Shown: positions 63,040-64,000 of the stretch, piece after piece
Numbering within the stretch: position 1 is the first letter of the stretch
How the letters are laid out: the number at the start of each line of letters is the position of its first letter
NCBI GenBank assembly: GCA_026874595.1
Contig: CM049317.1
Location: forward strand, 75,668,891-75,732,890
DNA from: Sipunculus nudus
Taxonomy: Eukaryota > Annelida > Sipuncula > Golfingiida > Sipunculidae
Length of the DNA stretch: 64,000 bases
Direction: 5' to 3'
Position numbers and translations under genes: made by a program
The notes under the pieces: generated by a model
Seen by the model: only the letters and a program-made list of their open reading frames with translations
Told to the model about the DNA's origin: nothing
Database searches by the model: none

Positions 63040-63480
63040 TTTTATTATTATTATTATCATTTTATTATTATTATTATATCTATTATCTTCATCATCACCA
63101 TCTTTTTATATAAAAATGTTCACAAATACGCGTTGATGTTTACAATGTTGTCTCAAAAAAGACATTATTCAATCATTATGGAATAAAAGTTAGCTTACGT
63201 TCTAAGAAGCATGTAAAATTGTAAAAACGACTTTTTCATATCTTATAATATGAAATTTGAAATGTTCTATGTGAATGAATAACTCAGTACATGTATCGTA
63301 TGGTTTCGGACACCCAATGAATCCGACAGCACACATATAGGACATCTCTTTACCATTAATGCCGTCCGCGATATTCCGTGCCTTCAATATCCTTGAATGA
63401 TGTGCTTTCAATATGACGCTAACAGTCAGAAGTACATTAATGACGATGCATGTAACTCCCTGAAACATAATTACTGACAT
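59231..63480 (-). CDS. C-type-lectin-like transmembrane receptor, nine to ten exons
   Basis: A type I membrane protein assembled from splice sites and phase. Exons: 63354-63480, 62725-62940, (62147-62312), 61575-61805, 61122-61304, 60633-60927, 60190-60331, 60006-60079, 59675-59816, 59231-59449. Without the bracketed exon the frame is continuous to a stop, 542 residues. Order: signal peptide; lectin-like domain 1 (FFWLDIYL, YWSWSDDPDG); lectin-like domain 2 with conserved cysteines and FWIGLTKERW; two 37-residue Ser/Thr/Pro-rich stalk repeats; a membrane helix ending IYILW and followed by NRR; an acidic, Ser/Thr-rich tail of about 210 residues with EELQYYTTIP and EDLPYYSSIP. The EPN/QPD sugar-binding triplet and WND motif are not seen, so calcium-dependent sugar binding is doubtful. 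A recognition or adhesion receptor is likely; the ligand is unknown. Confidence 0.75.
59675..59816 (-). CDS. Lectin-like receptor exon 9 (cytoplasmic tail, motif 2)
   Basis: 142 bp, phase 2 in and phase 0 out, encoding HDEDLPYYSSIPNATGSQEQ and a Gln-rich end. Donor TTCAG/GTGAGA. Same length and phases as exon 7. Confidence 0.7.
60006..60079 (-). CDS. Lectin-like receptor exon 8 (cytoplasmic tail)
   Basis: 74 bp encoding NTKRTGPRVRFPSPTVMTEL. Acceptor AACTGTTTCAG, donor CCAAG/GTTAAT. Confidence 0.65.
60190..60331 (-). CDS. Lectin-like receptor exon 7 (cytoplasmic tail, motif 1)
   Basis: 142 bp, phase 2 in and phase 0 out. Ser/Thr-rich, with NEELQYYTTIP. Acceptor CCAACAAG, donor CTAGAG/GTTACC (weaker than average). 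Confidence 0.65.
60633..60927 (-). CDS. Lectin-like receptor exon 6 (stalk repeats and membrane span)
   Basis: 295 bp, phase 1 in and phase 2 out (CGTCG/GTAGGT). Encodes two copies of a 37-residue repeat (GVYTGHPTPGVNSAVSTEYA and the rest), then SLYSAPRGNS and a membrane helix starting IELTLIAVLILIVV. The acceptor CTTGGTTCACTAG lies inside the first repeat copy. Confidence 0.8.
60706..60927. repeat. 111-bp in-frame tandem duplication
   Basis: The 111-bp unit (37 codons) is present twice in exon 6 with only a few differences. Both copies include an acceptor-like CCCTAG or CACTAG before GCGTATACACC. Confidence 0.93.
61122..61304 (-). CDS. Lectin-like receptor exon 5 (domain 2, C-terminal half)
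   Basis: Encodes KHGWLAGQSNKLHRCAV and RRANCNSHSNALCLST, with the closing cysteines. The acceptor is a TAGTAG tandem, so the exon may start at 61307 or 61304 (one residue difference, same frame). The donor AATG/GTATAA is modest. Confidence 0.75.
61575..61805 (-). CDS. Lectin-like receptor exon 4 (domain 2, N-terminal half)
   Basis: 231 bp between TTGTATTGCAG and CTATG/GTAGGT. Encodes a Cys-rich start (GCYNCTKSTC), the helix DWYFASRFCED and the fold's WIGL motif (FWIGLTKERW). Confidence 0.8.
62147..62312 (-). CDS. Lectin-like receptor exon 3 (domain 1, C-terminal half), phase problem
   Basis: Encodes GCSLWYFVKSFNMWP and SGSMYAMSCSTKIGGFICKI, the usual end of a C-type lectin domain, and ends in phase 1 (ATCG/GTAAAA), which fits exon 4. 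Its only usable acceptor (GCAAG before 62312) gives phase 0 and does not fit the strong exon 2 donor. It would fit a weaker exon 2 donor at GCA/GTGCCC. It may be a cassette exon, or decaying. Confidence 0.55.
62725..62940 (-). CDS. Lectin-like receptor exon 2 (domain 1, N-terminal half)
   Basis: 216 bp between GTCTCCACAG and CCCT/GTAAGT. Encodes EALNYCRNLNKSLPVV, a typical helix of the fold, then FFWLDIYL and YWSWSDDPDG. It ends in phase 1. Confidence 0.8.
62949..63108. repeat. Compound trinucleotide microsatellite
   Basis: (GAT)n, then (AAT)n, then (TTA)n, then ATC-type triplets, about 160 bp, in the intron between receptor exons 1 and 2. The AAT and TTA halves are complementary and could form a hairpin. 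Confidence 0.95.
63354..63480 (-). CDS. Lectin-like receptor exon 1 (signal peptide)
   Basis: ATG at 63480 opens a hydrophobic leader (MSVIMFQGVTCIVINVLL). The exon ends in phase 1 at AATG/GTAAAG and joins exon 2 in frame. The open frame continues past this donor to 63202, so a later donor is possible. Confidence 0.65.
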
Positions 63481-63530
63481 CTCGCAGAAAACCCACTGCT
63501 ATTCTCTTTCATTTAAGTCCAAATTTCTTT

Positions 63531-64000
63531 GTTATTCACTGAAATAGACAAATACAATTCATTCAGCTAAGCCACGCAGTACTCGTCGGTTATAAAATCC
63601 TGCTTCAGGACTCGGTGTATCGTCAGCAATGTAATATTATACATTAGTCTGCCTTTGCCGTTGGACCGTTTTCCTATACAGGGGCGCCTAAACGGTAAAT
63701 TATGGCTGGATGCCATAAGAGTTATCATTTTTTTGTCAACTACCTGACAGGTTTTCCCAGTGGTTTCATTAAACGTCTTCTTGAATAAAAATATATTAAT
63801 TAAAACAATGAAAAAATGATGTTAACATTAAATATTTTTTATTATTTTATGAACTGTTTTGCAAAAAAAATTATAAAAAAAATATCCAAGAAACTGTTTT
63901 AGACTATTTAACCACCCCTTTCGTTGTATTTTCTGAAATAGATAAATATAATTAGTTCAGCTAAACCATGCAGTAGATTACAATACAAATATCCTGCTTC
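63531..64000. repeat. Direct repeat upstream of the receptor gene
   Basis: A block of about 75 bp at 63531-63606 (CTGAAATAGACAAATACAAT, GCTAAGCCACGCAGTA, ATCCTGCTTC) recurs at 63926-64000 (CTGAAATAGATAAATATAAT, GCTAAACCATGCAGTA, ATCCTGCTTC) and is cut by the window edge. The 320 bp between have no recognisable content. Confidence 0.85.

Overview
The window is eukaryotic, almost certainly from a mollusc and most likely a bivalve. It is AT-rich, its genes are split into short exons with GT-AG introns of several kb, and it is crowded with satellites, microsatellites, long poly-G runs and non-autonomous elements with ACGG-like microsatellites near one end, a style I associate from memory with the pearl-type repeats of bivalves. 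The taxon is an inference. I saw no bacterial operon, CRISPR array, rRNA or tRNA gene.

Two protein genes can be assembled exon by exon, both on the minus strand. (1) An RSU1 (Ras suppressor protein 1) orthologue runs from its ATG at 49776 to a splice donor at 25654. Eight exons join in perfect phase to give 243 residues, colinear with the animal family (about 277 aa). The last coding exon, expected to start with a YLYGR-like sequence, was not found and probably lies beyond the left edge. (2) A cell-surface C-type-lectin-like receptor runs from 63480 to a stop at 59231. It has a signal peptide, one incomplete and one fuller lectin-like domain, a duplicated 37-residue stalk, one membrane span, and a cytoplasmic tail with two YYxxIP motifs.

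Layout. 1-840 is a 49-bp satellite with a five-unit higher-order period. 841-8000 is mostly AT-rich sequence with a long hairpin, a TA microsatellite, a 17-bp minisatellite and one doubtful minus-strand exon. 7600-8430 is a CpG-richer, promoter-like patch. 11-24 kb and 30-49 kb hold a family of modular mobile elements (family A). Their ends are constant: CAAGGGACCC with a 12-bp palindrome at the left, a GACGG microsatellite and a 13-bp hairpin ending in CAGCTGAGCT at the right. Their tandem cores are of three interchangeable kinds. Some are nested in one another and show insertion into oligo-A without a target duplication. A second family (B, 27997-29448) lies between RSU1 exons 6 and 7. 36.9-38.5 kb has two further terminal-inverted-repeat elements, and 40.8-44.5 kb has a near-perfect 1.25-kb triplication. 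50-59 kb carries a LINE reverse-transcriptase relic split by a MITE, other MITEs, and long stretches with nothing recognisable.

The most interesting points are the modular element family with paralogous empty sites, the palindrome GGTGGCGCCACC present 11 times across two unrelated element families, DR1-type nuclear-receptor half-site pairs in one core type, an RSU1 splice acceptor that is one unit of a minisatellite of acceptor-like sequences, and a receptor stalk duplication that brings its own alternative splice acceptor.
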